Part shown: positions 12,148-23,050 of the stretch, one piece after another
Position numbering within the stretch: position 1 is the stretch's first letter
Layout: the number at the start of each line of letters is the position of its first letter
Assembly: GCA_947561585.1 (NCBI GenBank)
Contig: CANNZV010002527.1
Coordinates: forward strand, 77,670 to 141,669
Origin: Caprella mutica
Lineage: Eukaryota; Arthropoda; Malacostraca; Amphipoda; Caprellidae
Direction: 5' to 3'
DNA: 64,000 nucleotides
Notes under the pieces: model-generated
What the model was told of the DNA's origin: nothing
The model's input: the letters and a program-made list of their open reading frames with translations, nothing else
Database searches by the model: none
Position numbers and translations under genes: made by a program

Positions 12148-12960
12148 TTAAAAATCTTCTGTTTCACTGCACTCTAATTTATCAGTGAAGTCATCTTCGA
12201 GTAACCGAATTTTCTTTCTATTTGATTTACACATTTTTGCATAATGATTCATTTTCTTGCATTTGTTACACTCTTTCCCAAATGCAGGGCATTTGTACCT
12301 GTCATGGTCTAATCCACAACTCCAGCAATTTCTTATTATCTTTCCTTTCGGTTTGATATTTTGTACTTCATAGCGATCTTCTCTTTGAATATTGTTTCTG
12401 TTTTCTATCATTCTTTTCTTTTGAATCTTAGTTGCTTCAAAATTCTTAACAAGATTTACAGCTCTTAAGAAATTTAGTCCTTTGGCATCTTTTTGTGCTT
12501 CATCGAGTAACTTCTCTCTGGCACTCTGATCGAAAATTTGGAGCACAAATTGATCTCTCAAAGCTTCTTCAGGCTTATCATAACCACAAGTACTAACTAA
12601 AGTTCTCAGTGAAGTAGCAAATTGATCACAGCTCTCATCAAATGATTGTTTCCTGCTGAGGAATTTGAACCTCTCAGCTATTATGTTGGTTTTTTCTTCA
12701 TAATCTTCATCAAATTTCGTGATGATTTTTTCCAATTTGTATTTGTCTCCAGGTTCATCCCAGAGAAATCCGTTATATTTATCCATAATTTCCATTCCTG
12801 CTACATGTAAGAAAGTAGCTACTTTCACCTTCTCCTCTTTTTCATTTATCCCAGCTGCGAGTTCATAATTTTGCCAAGATTGTTTGAATCTTTTCCACTC
12901 GTTAGCTGCATCGCCAATGTCCAACTTTATCTGGAGCGGAGGAGGTAGTATTGTTGCCAT
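12148..12960 (-). CDS. gag of the gypsy element
   Basis: Starts at the ATG at 12958-12960 (MATILPPPLQ). The frame is open for 13 codons upstream of that ATG but has no other ATG there. The product is about 270 residues and ends at TAA 12148-12150, directly in frame with pol. It carries a capsid-like region rich in charged helices and two C-terminal zinc knuckles: CWSCGLDHDRYKC (CX2CX3HX4C) and CNKCKKMNHYAKMC (CX2CX4HX4C). These knuckles bind genomic RNA in related elements. There is no internal TAA or TAG in gag, although there are 23 in the continuing frame. Gag should therefore be translatable with the standard code. Confidence 0.85.
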   Translation of the reverse strand: MATILPPPLQIKLDIGDAANEWKRFKQSWQNYELAAGINEKEEKVKVATFLHVAGMEIMDKYNGFLWDEPGDKYKLEKIITKFDEDYEEKTNIIAERFKFLSRKQSFDESCDQFATSLRTLVSTCGYDKPEEALRDQFVLQIFDQSAREKLLDEAQKDAKGLNFLRAVNLVKNFEATKIQKKRMIENRNNIQREDRYEVQNIKPKGKIIRNCWSCGLDHDRYKCPAFGKECNKCKKMNHYAKMCKSNRKKIRLLEDDFTDKLECSETEDF

Positions 12961-12984
12961 TTTAATATTTCTTCTTTTCAGTTT

Positions 12985-13002
12985 ATTTTTCACCTGACAC
13001 CA
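12985..13002 (-). promoter_or_regulatory. probable primer binding site of the gypsy element
   Basis: Directly inside the 5' LTR, the minus strand begins TGGTGTCAGGTG. A TGG start is required to pair with the CCA end of a tRNA primer. I did not identify the tRNA. Confidence 0.6.
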
Positions 13003-13167
13003 TGTAAATAGTCAAATTTCAGTTGAATCTTAAAAGATAATTTATTAGAGAAATAGTTGCCTTTTATACAAAATTCTATATCCTAGATACCAACAGTCAT
13101 ATATAAACAAATTTATAAATAAATGATAATTAATAAATTTCTAGATTAAATAAATCAATTCCTTACA
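13003..13167 (-). repeat. 5' LTR of the gypsy element
   Basis: 165 bp, the upstream LTR for the minus-strand element. One indel separates it from the other LTR, so in the usual model, where both LTRs are copied from one template, insertion was recent. Confidence 0.95.
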
Positions 13168-13245
13168 AAAATGAGACTGTGAAATGAATTGCAGTTTGTC
13201 TTTGCGAGTCTGGAGTTGAATCTGAAGAGATTTTAGGGGAAATTT

Positions 13246-14360
13246 AAGGTATTCGATGTAACTATACTTCTACAGGGTATATTCGATGTAACTATACTTC
13301 TACAGGGTAAATTCGATCTAACTATACTTCTACAGGGTATATACGATGTAACTATACTTCCACAGGGTATATTGAATGTAACTATACTTCTACAGGGTAT
13401 ATTCGATGTAACTATACTTCTACAGGGTAAATTCGATGTAACTATACTTCTACAGGGTAAATTCGATCTAACTATACTTCTACAGGGTAAATTCGATCTA
13501 ACTATACTTCTACAGGGTATATACGATGTAACTATACTTCCACAGGGTATATTGAATGTAACTATACTTCTACAGGGTATATTCGATGTAACTATACTTC
13601 TACAGGGTAAATTCGATGTAACTATACTTCTACAGGGTATATTCGATGTAACTATACTTCTACAGGGTATATTCGATGTAACTATACTTCTACAGGGTAT
13701 ATTCGATGTAACTATACTTGTACAGGGTATATTCAATGTAACTATACTTGTACAGGGTATATTCGATGTAACTATACTTCTACAGGGTATATTCGATGTA
13801 ACTATACTTCTATAGGGTATATTCGATGTAACTATACTTCTATAGGGTATATTCGATGTAACTATACTTCTACAGGGTATGTTCCATGTAACTATACTTC
13901 TATAGGGTATATTCGATGTAACTATACTTCTACAGGGTATATTCGATGTAACTATACTTCTACAGGGTATATTCGATGTAACTATACTTCTACAGGGTAT
14001 ATTCGATGTAACTATACTTCTACATTGTATATTCGATGTAACTATACTTCTACAGGGTATATTCGATGTAACTATACTTCTACAGGGTATATTCGATGTA
14101 ACTATACTTCTACAGGGTATATTCGATGTAACTATACTTCTATAGGGTATATTCGATGTAACTATACTTCTATAGGGTATATTCGATGTAACTATACTTC
14201 TACAGGGTATATTCGATGTAACTATACTTCTACAGGGTATATTCGATGTAACTATACTTCTACAGGGTATATTCGATGTAACTATACTTCTACAGGGTAT
14301 ATTCGATGTAACTATACTTCTACAGGGTATACTCGATGTAACTATACTTCTACACGGTAT
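13246..14360. repeat. 30-bp satellite array, about 37 units
   Basis: The unit ATTCGATGTAACTATACTTC plus TACAGGGTAT repeats in exact 30-bp register. Variants (TAAATTCGATCTA, CACAGG, ATTGAATG) recur in blocks near 13310-13380 and 13460-13560, about 180 bp apart, showing block duplication. The array begins 79 bp after the gypsy LTR. Open frames through it are repeat artefacts. Confidence 0.97.
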
Positions 14361-14935
14361 ATTATATATAAGTATGCGTCTAGGTATATTTTAAGATTTT
14401 CCATATAACTATTCTTTTTCAGGATATATTCAATTGTATTCTCCTATATGTTAAAATACATATACAATGTTTATAACCCAGAATATATTCATTGTTTCAA
14501 TATTCCATATTGTACACAAATGAAAATATATGTTTGTTATGTATTAAATGTAAAGCATATTGTCTCCCAGGTTGAAATAAGATATTAATTATATAAATTG
14601 CCATAAATTCATTGTTTCTAATTTTTTCTATTTTCTTCATTTAATGATTAAAATAAAACCCATCATTATTGATCGTGCTTATTTTTATTTAATTGATTAA
14701 ATTAAATAAAGTATCATTTCCAGGATTCAAATTTGAATTACCAACTTTGAAATTCATTCACAACTTAATATAACTGAACTTAATAAATATTATCTATAAT
14801 TAAACCTGTACCTTTATATTGTAACCACTTTTAACGTGATAATAAAAGATTAGCAAGTTGAATTATTCCTTGTTTGCTCAGTCTGTAATAACGGTGAATA
14901 CCTTCAGGAAATTCCTTTGATAGCTTAAAAAAGTC
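14361..14935. other. no gene seen
   Basis: AT-rich sequence between two arrays, with no open frame or repeat that I can support. Confidence 0.45.
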
Positions 14936-16870
14936 TACGGAATCTTTTCCCTGAAGGACACAGTCGGACAAACTAGTGTCCTAAAGAATCTTTTCCCAGA
15001 AGGACACAGTCGGACAAACTAGTGTCCTAAGAAATCTTTACCCAGAAGGACACAGTAGGACAAACTAATGTCCTAAGGAATCTTTACCCAGAAGGACACA
15101 GTCGGACAAACTAGTGTCCTAAGGAATCTTTACCCAGAAGGACACAGTCGGACAAACTAGTGTCCTAAGGAATCTTTACCCAGAAGGACACAGTCGGACA
15201 AACTAGTGTCCTAAGAAATCTTTACCCAGAAGGACACAGTCGGACAAGCTAGTGTCCTAAGAAATCTTTACCCAGAAGAACACAGTAGGAAAAACTAGTG
15301 TCCTAAGAAATCTTTACCCAGAAGGACACAGTCGGACAAGCTAGTGTCCTAAGAAATCTTTTCCCAGAAGGACACAGTCGTACAAACTAGTGTCCTAAGG
15401 AATCTTTACCCAGAAGGACACAGTCGTACAAACTAGTGTCCTAAGAAATCTTTACCCAGAAGGACACAGTCGGACAAGCTAGTGTCCTAAGAAATCTTTA
15501 CCCAGAAGAACACAGTAGGACAAACTAGTGTCCTAAGAAATCTTTACCCAGAAGGACACAGTCGTACAAACTAGTGTCCTAAGGAATCTTTACCCAGAAG
15601 GACACAGTCGTACAAACTAGTGTCCTAAGAAATCTTTACCCAGAAGGACACAGTCGGACAAACTAGTGTCCTAAGAAATCTTTACCCAGAAGGACACAGT
15701 CGGACAAGCTAGTGTCCTAAGAAATCTTTTCCCAGAAGGACACAGTCGTACAAACTAGTGTCCTAAGGAATCTTTACCCAGAAGGACACAGTCGTACAAA
15801 CTAGTGTCCTAAGAAATCTTTACCCAGAAGGACACAGTCGGACAAGCTAGTGTCCTAAGAAATCTTTACCCAGAAGAACACAGTAGGACAAACTAGTGTC
15901 CTAAGAAATCTTTACCCAGAAGGACACAGTCGTACAAACTAGTGTCCTAAGGAATCTTTACCCAGAAGGACACAGTCGTACAAACTAGTGTCCTAAGAAA
16001 TCTTTACCCAGAAGGACACAGTCGGACAAACTAGTGTCCTAAGAAATCTTTACCCAGAAGGACACAGTCGGACAAGCTAGTGTCCTAAGAAATCTTTTCC
16101 CAGAAGGACACAGTCGTACAAACTAGTGTCCTAAGGAATCTTTACCCAGAAGGACACAGTCGTACAAACTAGTGTCCTAAGGAATCTTTACCCAGAAGGA
16201 CACAGTCGGACAAACTAGTGTCCTAAGGAATCTTTACCCAGAAGGACACAGTCGTACAAACTAGTGTCCTAAGGAATCTTTACCCAGAAGGACACAGTCG
16301 TACAAACTAGTGTCCTAAGGAATCTTTACCCAGAAGGACACAGTCGGACAAACTAGTGTCCTAAGGAATCTTTACCCAGAAGGACACAGTCGGACAAACT
16401 AGTGTCCTAAGGAATCTTTTCCCAGAAGGACACAGTCGGACAAACTAGTGTCCTAAGGAATCTTTACCCAGAAGGACACGGTCGTACAAACTAGTGTCCT
16501 AAGGAATCTTTACCCAGAAGGACACAGTCGGACAAACTAGTGTCCTAAGGAATCTTTACCCAGAAGGACACAGTCGGACAAACTAGTGTCCTAAGGAATC
16601 TTTACCCAGAAGGACACAGTCGGACAAACTAGTGTCCTAAGGAATCTTTTCCCAGAAGGACACAGTCGGACAAACTAGTGTCCTAAGGAATCTTTTCCCA
16701 GAAGGACACAGTCGGACAAACTAGTGTCCTAAGGAATCTTTTCCCAGAAGGACACAGTCGGACAAACTAGTGTCCTAAGGAATCTTTACCCAGAAGGACA
16801 CAGTCGGACAAACTAGTGTCCTAAGGAATCTTTTCCCAGAAGGACACAGTCGGACAAACTAATGTCCTAA
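14936..16870. repeat. 46-bp satellite array with 368-bp higher-order repeat, about 42 units
   Basis: The unit is AAGGAATCTTTACCCAGAAG, GACACAGTCGGACAAACTAG, TGTCCT. AGGACAC and GTGTCCT inside it form a 7-bp inverted pair. Sequence variants (TTTTCCC, GTCGTAC, GACAAGCT, GTAGGACA) recur in the same order: the TTTTCCC unit appears at 15359, 15727 and 16095, exactly 368 bp (8 units) apart. The end of the array (16370-16870) is more uniform. Confidence 0.97.
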
Positions 16871-17342
16871 GCGGCTGATAAACTTTTGAACTTTTCTACA
16901 ACCTCCACAATTACTAAGTGATTATTCAGATCCTTCTCATTAAATAATATTCTTTTGATAAAGTATCAGGTAAGTTTGAACAGTTGCACAGTCTTAGAGA
17001 AATTAATGATTTAATTTACCTGTAACTGAACAGATTTACATTAAAAATCAGTTGAAAATTTGCAAAAGATACTGTAAAGTTACGAAAATTGTGTGTCTAC
17101 GTACGTAAATATGTGGAATTATTATTGCCGTAAGAAGTTGCAAAGTCATCTTCATATTTTATTTTTGTAATTATTGTTCATAATTCTCAAACTTTTTATT
17201 TCTAGACCGCTTATCCGTGAGACAGTTCAAGAAGAGATATAGTTATTTTAGGACATTGAAGATTAAGAGACTTCATTTAATCTTCTATGGTCACACCGAT
17301 AACTTTATCTTTATGCAACTGATGTTTTTACATCACTTAAAT
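16871..17342. other. no gene seen
   Basis: Unique-looking AT-rich sequence between the 46-bp and 37-bp arrays. Confidence 0.4.
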
Positions 17343-17905
17343 AGTGTGCCAGACTAATTCCCTGATATTCTACCTGATGTTCGGGACAGACTAATTACCT
17401 GATCTTCTAACTAATTTTCGAGACAGTCTAATTACCTGATCTTCAAACTAATGATCGAGACAGACTAATTCCCTGATCTTCAAACTAATGTTCGATACAG
17501 ACTAATTTCCTGATTTTCTAACTGATCTTCGAGACAGTCTAATTACCTGATCTTCTAACTGATGTTCGATACACACTAATTCCCTGATCTTCAAACTAAT
17601 GTTCGAGACAGACTAATTTCCTGATTTTCTAACTGATGTTCAAGACAGTCTAATTACCTGATCTTCTAACTGATGTTCGAGACAATCTAATTACCTGATC
17701 TTCTAACTGATGTTCGATACACACTAATTCCCTGATCTTCAAACTAATGTTCGAGACAGACTAATTTCCTGATTTTCTAACTGATGTTCGAGACAGTCTA
17801 ATTACCTGATCTTCTAACTGATGTTCGATACACACTAATTCCCTGATCTTCAAACTAATGTTCGAGGCAGACTAATTCCATGATCTAACTGATGTTCGAG
17901 ACAGG
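17343..17905. repeat. 37-bp tandem repeat, about 15 units
   Basis: The unit is GACTAATTCCCTGATCTTCA, AACTAATGTTCGAGACA. It alternates between two subtypes, AACTAATGTTCGA after CCCTGATCTTCA and AACTGATGTTCGA after ACCTGATCTTCT, suggesting a two- to three-unit higher-order pattern. It is more diverged than the neighbouring arrays. Confidence 0.93.
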
Positions 17906-18940
17906 GTGTTGAGGCAGGGGTGTTCCAGCTCATTCGTCTTCCTTCTCTCTCAGTCATTAATCAGGACGGCCGGAATCTCAACGCATCCTTCAGACTGCGC
18001 AGTCTTTCGTCCAAACAGACTGTACGAAAACACTTACCAGAACTACCTAAGTGATTTCAGATACCATGGCGTGATTCAAAACAACCAACAAAAGGATACC
18101 CTAGCTCTTTTGTTATTGAAGCAAGAGGTATCAACATCATTGTACAATTTCTAGTGTGTTTTCACTGTCCACGAACACTATTCTCAAACTGCATGATCTG
18201 TACCTAAAAAACATATTGAAACCAATAGCATGTTTTCAATTGATGTTTTACGAAAAATAGGAACTTGGTATTATTATTATTTATTATTTCACCTAATTGC
18301 ATACAAATTCACAATTTACCGCCAGAACTTACTATTTTCAATAGCACAGTTCCATCAAGTCACAGTCAACTTATCATATTCAATTTGAACGTTCTGCACT
18401 GAATCATGGGAGATAGAATTTGAATTTTTGGAGCAGAATATGGAAGTGCATCATTAATCCGCAGTCCAAACACATGACTGGAATTCCCTCCTTTCGTGAA
18501 TTGATGAACCAAAATAGAGATGTTGAAAATGAATGACTCTGGAACACATCAGTGAGAATGCTGGTGAAGTTGACATACATCATTCATTGAAATTTGTATT
18601 TTTTTACCTGTAGAGTGAATATTCTCGAGATTATGCTGATTAATAAGGTCATGATGGGTCAATCAGAGATTTCTGAAGGTCAGATTGGTTCGTGATCTTT
18701 GTTAACACCCACTGTCCGAGTACTCTAAGTGTCCGGTAATTGAGTGGTTACCATGAATCGTGACCTGCAGCGTCATTAACCTTATGAAATATTTAGTTTA
18801 TTATCAAGTACTTAATAAAATCAGGTTGTATGATCTTTACTTTATTAAATAGAACGGGCACTCGTAGAGCGCATACCTTCGTTGCCGCTATTAAATACTT
18901 TTGAGATATATATAACCTTGACCTTGACATTTCATCCGAT
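17906..18940. other. no gene supported
   Basis: A short open frame at 17906-18154 has a few long words but no domain that I recognise. Positions 18705-18760 (CCCACTGTCCGAG...GTGTCCGGTAATTGAG) resemble 35712-35760, so this is probably repeat-derived. Confidence 0.4.
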
Positions 18941-18944
18941 CGCT

Positions 18945-19040
18945 CTCAAAATATGATCAAATGGTTCCTGAATGATGACCAATCGACCCACCAAATTAGG
19001 CAATTTTGTCGAATACTTTTTGAGTAATGCGAATAAAAAG
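18945..19040 (+). mobile_element. mariner 3'-end fragment, solo copy
   Basis: ATGATCAAATGGTTCCTGAA, GATGACCAATCG...CCACCAAATT and TTTTTGAGTAATGCGAATAA match in order the sequence beside the transposase remnant at 430-530 (opposite strand) and the fragment at 23570-23660. No coding part is attached. Confidence 0.65.
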
Positions 19041-21239
19041 ATTAAAAATATAAAAAATATTCATATGTTTTTCGTACGGGGAAAGTATTGCCGATCAAAG
19101 CATAACTTTCTGCAATTTTATGAAGGTAATTATATTTCGTTCTCTGCACGCAGAAAATATCTGGGAAATCAGTTATTCTAAGTTTAACTTCATAAGCTTT
19201 GTTACAAAACATGACTTTAGTGTATCAACTACAATTTAGTTATACTATTTGTTTCAAGAGCTTGAAAGTGCTTCTGAGCGATTAACTTATTATATAAATG
19301 AACATAATAGAAATATTTAAGATCACTATAGGTTGATGTTACATTTTGATTTAGGAAATATATATAAGTTTAAAATCATGTCGAAGATCGATTGGTAAAC
19401 TACTTTTTTATTAACGTAGTCAAAGATTATATTTAGAATTATAGTATACCAATGTAAATTACTGATATCGATACTAATAAATTGTCATTTACCGTCACAC
19501 ATCATTTTATGTGTGAAATTATTAATTGTTTATATGAAGCTTATTAAAGTATGTAGTATATTGAAGATACTGTGCGTAGATTGAAGTTTATTAATGTTTA
19601 ATAAAGTTAATATACGTATGTAGAAAAGACATCCATTAACTTTTCAGTAGTATCTTATATGTCAGCGTATTTCAGTTAAGAGGCAAAATATTATTAGGGA
19701 GCTAGCAGAGATGATAATTCATATTGCATGTCACTTGGAGATGCAGAGAGTAAATCTTGAGGAGCATTCCTTACTCTAAAGTTATGTGAAATTATGTATA
19801 ATGTGTATTAACTAGCCGTTAAAATTACTACTTACGAAACAGTTAGGGTGTAAACATACTATTGTGATTTATTTCAAGTATTGGTTATTTCTTCAAAACA
19901 AAAAGAAGCTTCAAAAATAGTTTTAAAGAACTATACATATTTTTGTTTTATAGATTACAAGGTTTGTTTTGATTTATAAACAAAATGTATACTTTCACAA
20001 TTTTTTATCAGAAAAAGACCCCTAAACATTTATCTTTAGATCGCTTAATTCACTGCGTGTAGTAAAGTCGTGTAATTTTAAAAACAATATATCCTGCGGC
20101 GAAAATTTCTTTCGGCGAATTTTCCCGCGGCGAACTCTCTTGTGTCAAATTTTCTATTGCCAAAATTTCTTAGTTTGGTTGTAGATATAAAACTTTATAA
20201 TTTTATAATCGTAATTGAAAAGTCTCTAAAGATTTTTTATATCGTCAACGAAAAGTTAGGCTTTCAAAACAGTGTATTAAATTTATTTTTGCCCTCTGAG
20301 TTTATAGTGCAGTCGATCACCCTTTCAACGAGTAGATTGGTAACAAATAGCTCCTCCAGACCAGCCATTTATTTCAGGGGGAAAATCAATTTGAATTGAG
20401 GTCTCATTGAACAGATTGGCTTTTCGCTGAAAAAAATGGAGACAATTTGTGTCCGCGAAATAGAAAAAAGAAGAGGGCAAGAGAAAAGAGGACTCCCAGA
20501 GCATCAGGGTAGCAATTACTCTTACCTAATACTCTTTTCTGCCTCTCATTCAATTACCCACTTCCATCTATTTGCCTTCATTCACTTAATTTGGGAACTA
20601 ATCAACTATAAATGAAATAAAGCATGCCTAGTTACTCGTAGAAATGAAGTAAATGAAGAAATGTTGTATGGATACATTAATTGTTCAATTCTTAGATAAA
20701 ATAATCAACAAATGTTAGTTTAACATTGAAAGTATATTGAAACTGTTTACATAAATTAAGAAAATTAAGAAAAATGTAAACTTCAGAACCATAGTAAAAC
20801 TTAAATTAATTAATGATATTAAGATTGAAAAAGGATATGGAGTTATAATGTAAGTTTTGTAATATAAATAATGAAGATAAACAAATCTCAGAGTTGGGTC
20901 CGTCAAGCAGGAGCGGCATGGGAAATTCCCGCCAAAAACCAAACTGAAACAAACAAAATAAAATTTCAAAAACTCAAATAGGAATTAATTGAAAGTTATT
21001 AATCGTGACCTCGGATGTGCTATTGCAAATCCAATTAGAAATTAATACACTGTATAATTGCTTGCAGTTAACTTGCACCGTATTTTTATTCCATTTCTCT
21101 ATTGTTTGAAGCTTTCATGCAGCATGGCAATAAAATGCACAGTAAATAAATATAACTGCAATTTAGTTCACTCATATTAAATTTGATCGCCAGATGGGGT
21201 TGCTGCGAATATATTCCATTGTAACGAGTTTGGTATTCA
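19041..21239. other. no gene supported
   Basis: AT-rich. Open frames at 18972, 20142 and 20715 have no recognisable product. At 20088-20170 there is a short run of CGGCGAAAATTTCTTTCGGC-like units that resembles 61808-61955 and suggests a shared degenerate transposon end. Confidence 0.45.
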
Positions 21240-21352
21240 AATGACAATATTCCTAGTATGATGTTATATAATATTATTGATAAATGCTATTAAAGGGAAT
21301 ATTCCTAGTATGATGTTATATAATATTATTGATAAATGCTATTAAAGTGAAT
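21240..21352. repeat. two-copy direct repeat, about 57 bp
   Basis: GAATATTCCTAGTATGATGT and the following TATATAATATTATTGATAAATGC occur twice in tandem, with ATTAAAGGGAATATTCC against ATTAAAGTGAATATTCC at the junctions. Confidence 0.9.
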
Positions 21353-21658
21353 ATTCCTTCAGAAAACTGATTTAAAAGTTGAATTAAGAAGTTTCATTAA
21401 AAATTACAAATCTTCAGATTTAAAATATTATTGATTTTAATGGAAATTAAAAATTTCTTTTGGACTTGGTGATTTTTTATGAAAATTTGAAAAAAAATTC
21501 TTATAATTATAATTAATTGAATGTTCGTAAATTTCCTATTAAAGTGGCCCTGGTAAATCTTAAGTGAAATACCGTACAGTGTATTTAGTATTTCCTTAGG
21601 TTTTATTTTAATAATTAATTAATTTGTAGGGAAATATCTAATTTACAGAAGAAATTAT

Positions 21659-23045
21659 TATTGTTTATTGTTTATTGAAATTCTGTTCACGTTAAAATAC
21701 AAAATAAAAGTAATACAATTTTAAAATACAAACAGTTTGATTCTTTAAAAGTCTAGTATGACTTGTAGAATCTGAAAATATAAAATCTAACTAAAAATAT
21801 CATACATTTCTAAAAATATACAATCTACCTAAAAATAGAATACCGATTCAAAAATATAAATCTACCTAAAAATATAAAACCTACCTAAGTTACCGGTCTG
21901 CATAAGTCAATATTAAAAGTAACAAATACAAAGTAAAAACATATTAAACAGGACTAGGGTTATAACGGTTAAGACAATATTTTCTATATTTTTTTTTAAA
22001 ACTGTAGTTGGACATAGGGTTACATAAAAATTCAGGTAAATTGTTAAAAGCTTCGATAGATCTAAAAATAGTGAAATTTCTTTCTAGCTCTAATCTAATT
22101 CTCGGTAAAATTATTCTATATCCTCTGGTTTGATGGTCATGTGCAGGAATAAAATCATTAAAATACTTTTCTAGAATTATGGGATCTTCATATAAAGCTT
22201 TCCTTAAAAATGACAATAAAAAATAATTACATACATCTTCAAATTTTAAAATACCTAGTTTAAAATACATTTCATTGGTGGACATTAAAGGCACATTGTT
22301 CGCATTTCTCTTAACATTTAATATTATTCTTAAGATATCGTTAATTAAAATTTTCAATGGATGTAAGTGAACGTTAAAAGTTTTTCCATAAAAAATAATA
22401 CATTGAGTAAAAACAGAATAAGCCAAGGAGTAGTAAATTAAAAGTAAAGAGTCTCTGTTAAAATAAGGCTTGGCTGAATAAACTATTCCTTTAATTTGAC
22501 TAATTTTCTTAGAGGTTTGGATAATATGAGATTTAAAAGTTAATTTGTTGTCTATTAAAAGGCCTAAGTATTTAAAATTTTCTACAAACTCTACTGGATT
22601 ATTATTAAAATGTATTAGGGGATAAACACTAAGAGCCCTAGCGTTAAAAAGCATCAATTTGGTTTTATTTACATTTGGAGTAAGTTTATTAAAATTTAAC
22701 CACTTTGTGAGGTTGTCAATAAAAGATTGCGTTCTGTTAAAAATATTTTCGAAAGATGAATCCCTAATGTAAAAAACTGCGTCATCTGCGAATAGAGTGC
22801 AATTAAAATTATTATTCTCAGCTAAAATGGTTAAATCGTTTATAAAAATATTAAAAAGCAAGGGACTTAAAACAGAACCCTGAAAAAGACCGGTAACAAT
22901 TGGTTTAAAATCAGAAGTAATATCATTAAAATGTACACGTTGCCGTCTATTGCTAAGATAACTTTCAAAAAGTAGGTTAAATTTACCTCTGACACCGTAG
23001 TGATCTAATTTTAAACCAATTAATGAATTAGTGTGCAGTACAACA
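21659..23045 (-). mobile_element. 5'-truncated non-LTR (LINE) retrotransposon
   Basis: A reverse-transcriptase coding part (21944-23050) is followed on the minus strand by an AT-rich 3' untranslated region. It ends near 21660 in AATAAACAATAAACAATAA, a short tandem tail of the kind several LINE clades carry. The 5' end stops inside the RT domain, as is common after incomplete reverse transcription. No target duplication was found by eye. Confidence 0.8.
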
Positions 23046-23050
23046 ACCAA
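21944..23050 (-). pseudogene. partial reverse transcriptase of a non-LTR retrotransposon
   Basis: An uninterrupted frame of 368 codons. It starts within the RT fold at LDHYGVRG, then has QGSVLSPLLFNIFINDL (motif B region), FADDAVFY (catalytic FADD), the thumb with FKYLGLLIDNKL, and a long C-terminal tail ending SFKKKYRKYCLNRY. The RT motif with the first catalytic Asp, the endonuclease and ORF1 are missing, so it cannot be autonomous. The frame is intact with normal stop use, unlike the gypsy pol in this window. It is of Jockey/CR1 type by eye; the clade is not certain. Confidence 0.85.

Larger units (their letters stand above)
8809..13167 (-). mobile_element. complete Ty3/gypsy LTR retrotransposon (mag-like), 4.36 kb
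   Basis: Direct LTRs at 8809-8974 (166 bp) and 13003-13167 (165 bp) both begin TGTAAATAG and end CCTTACA, so they have the TG...CA ends of retroviral-type LTRs. They differ by one T in a T-run. A 5-bp target duplication AAAAT flanks them (8804-8808 and 13168-13172). Domain order on the minus strand is gag with zinc knuckles, aspartic protease, reverse transcriptase, RNase H, integrase; integrase after RNase H is the Ty3/gypsy order. There is no env frame. A polypurine tract lies beside the downstream LTR. The coding frame is unusual and is described separately. The mag-like placement rests on protein motifs read by eye. Confidence 0.95.

Noticed and set aside
8998..12150. The TAA/TAG codons as simple sequencing or assembly errors
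   Set aside because: Errors would mostly be indels or random substitutions. Here the frame is kept over 4 kb and only TAA/TAG appear. Raw reads should still be checked.
8809..13167. Contamination from a ciliate or other organism with a variant code
   Set aside because: The element is a discrete insertion with LTRs and a target duplication, between arthropod-type repeats on one contig. Horizontal transfer from such a donor stays possible but is not shown by the sequence.
13233..14408. Open frames with IPCRSIVTSN and GYIRCNYTST repeats
   Set aside because: Artefacts of the 30-bp array, open on both strands.
18972..19181. 69-codon plus-strand frame
   Set aside because: It begins in the repeated mariner-end segment and has no recognisable domain.
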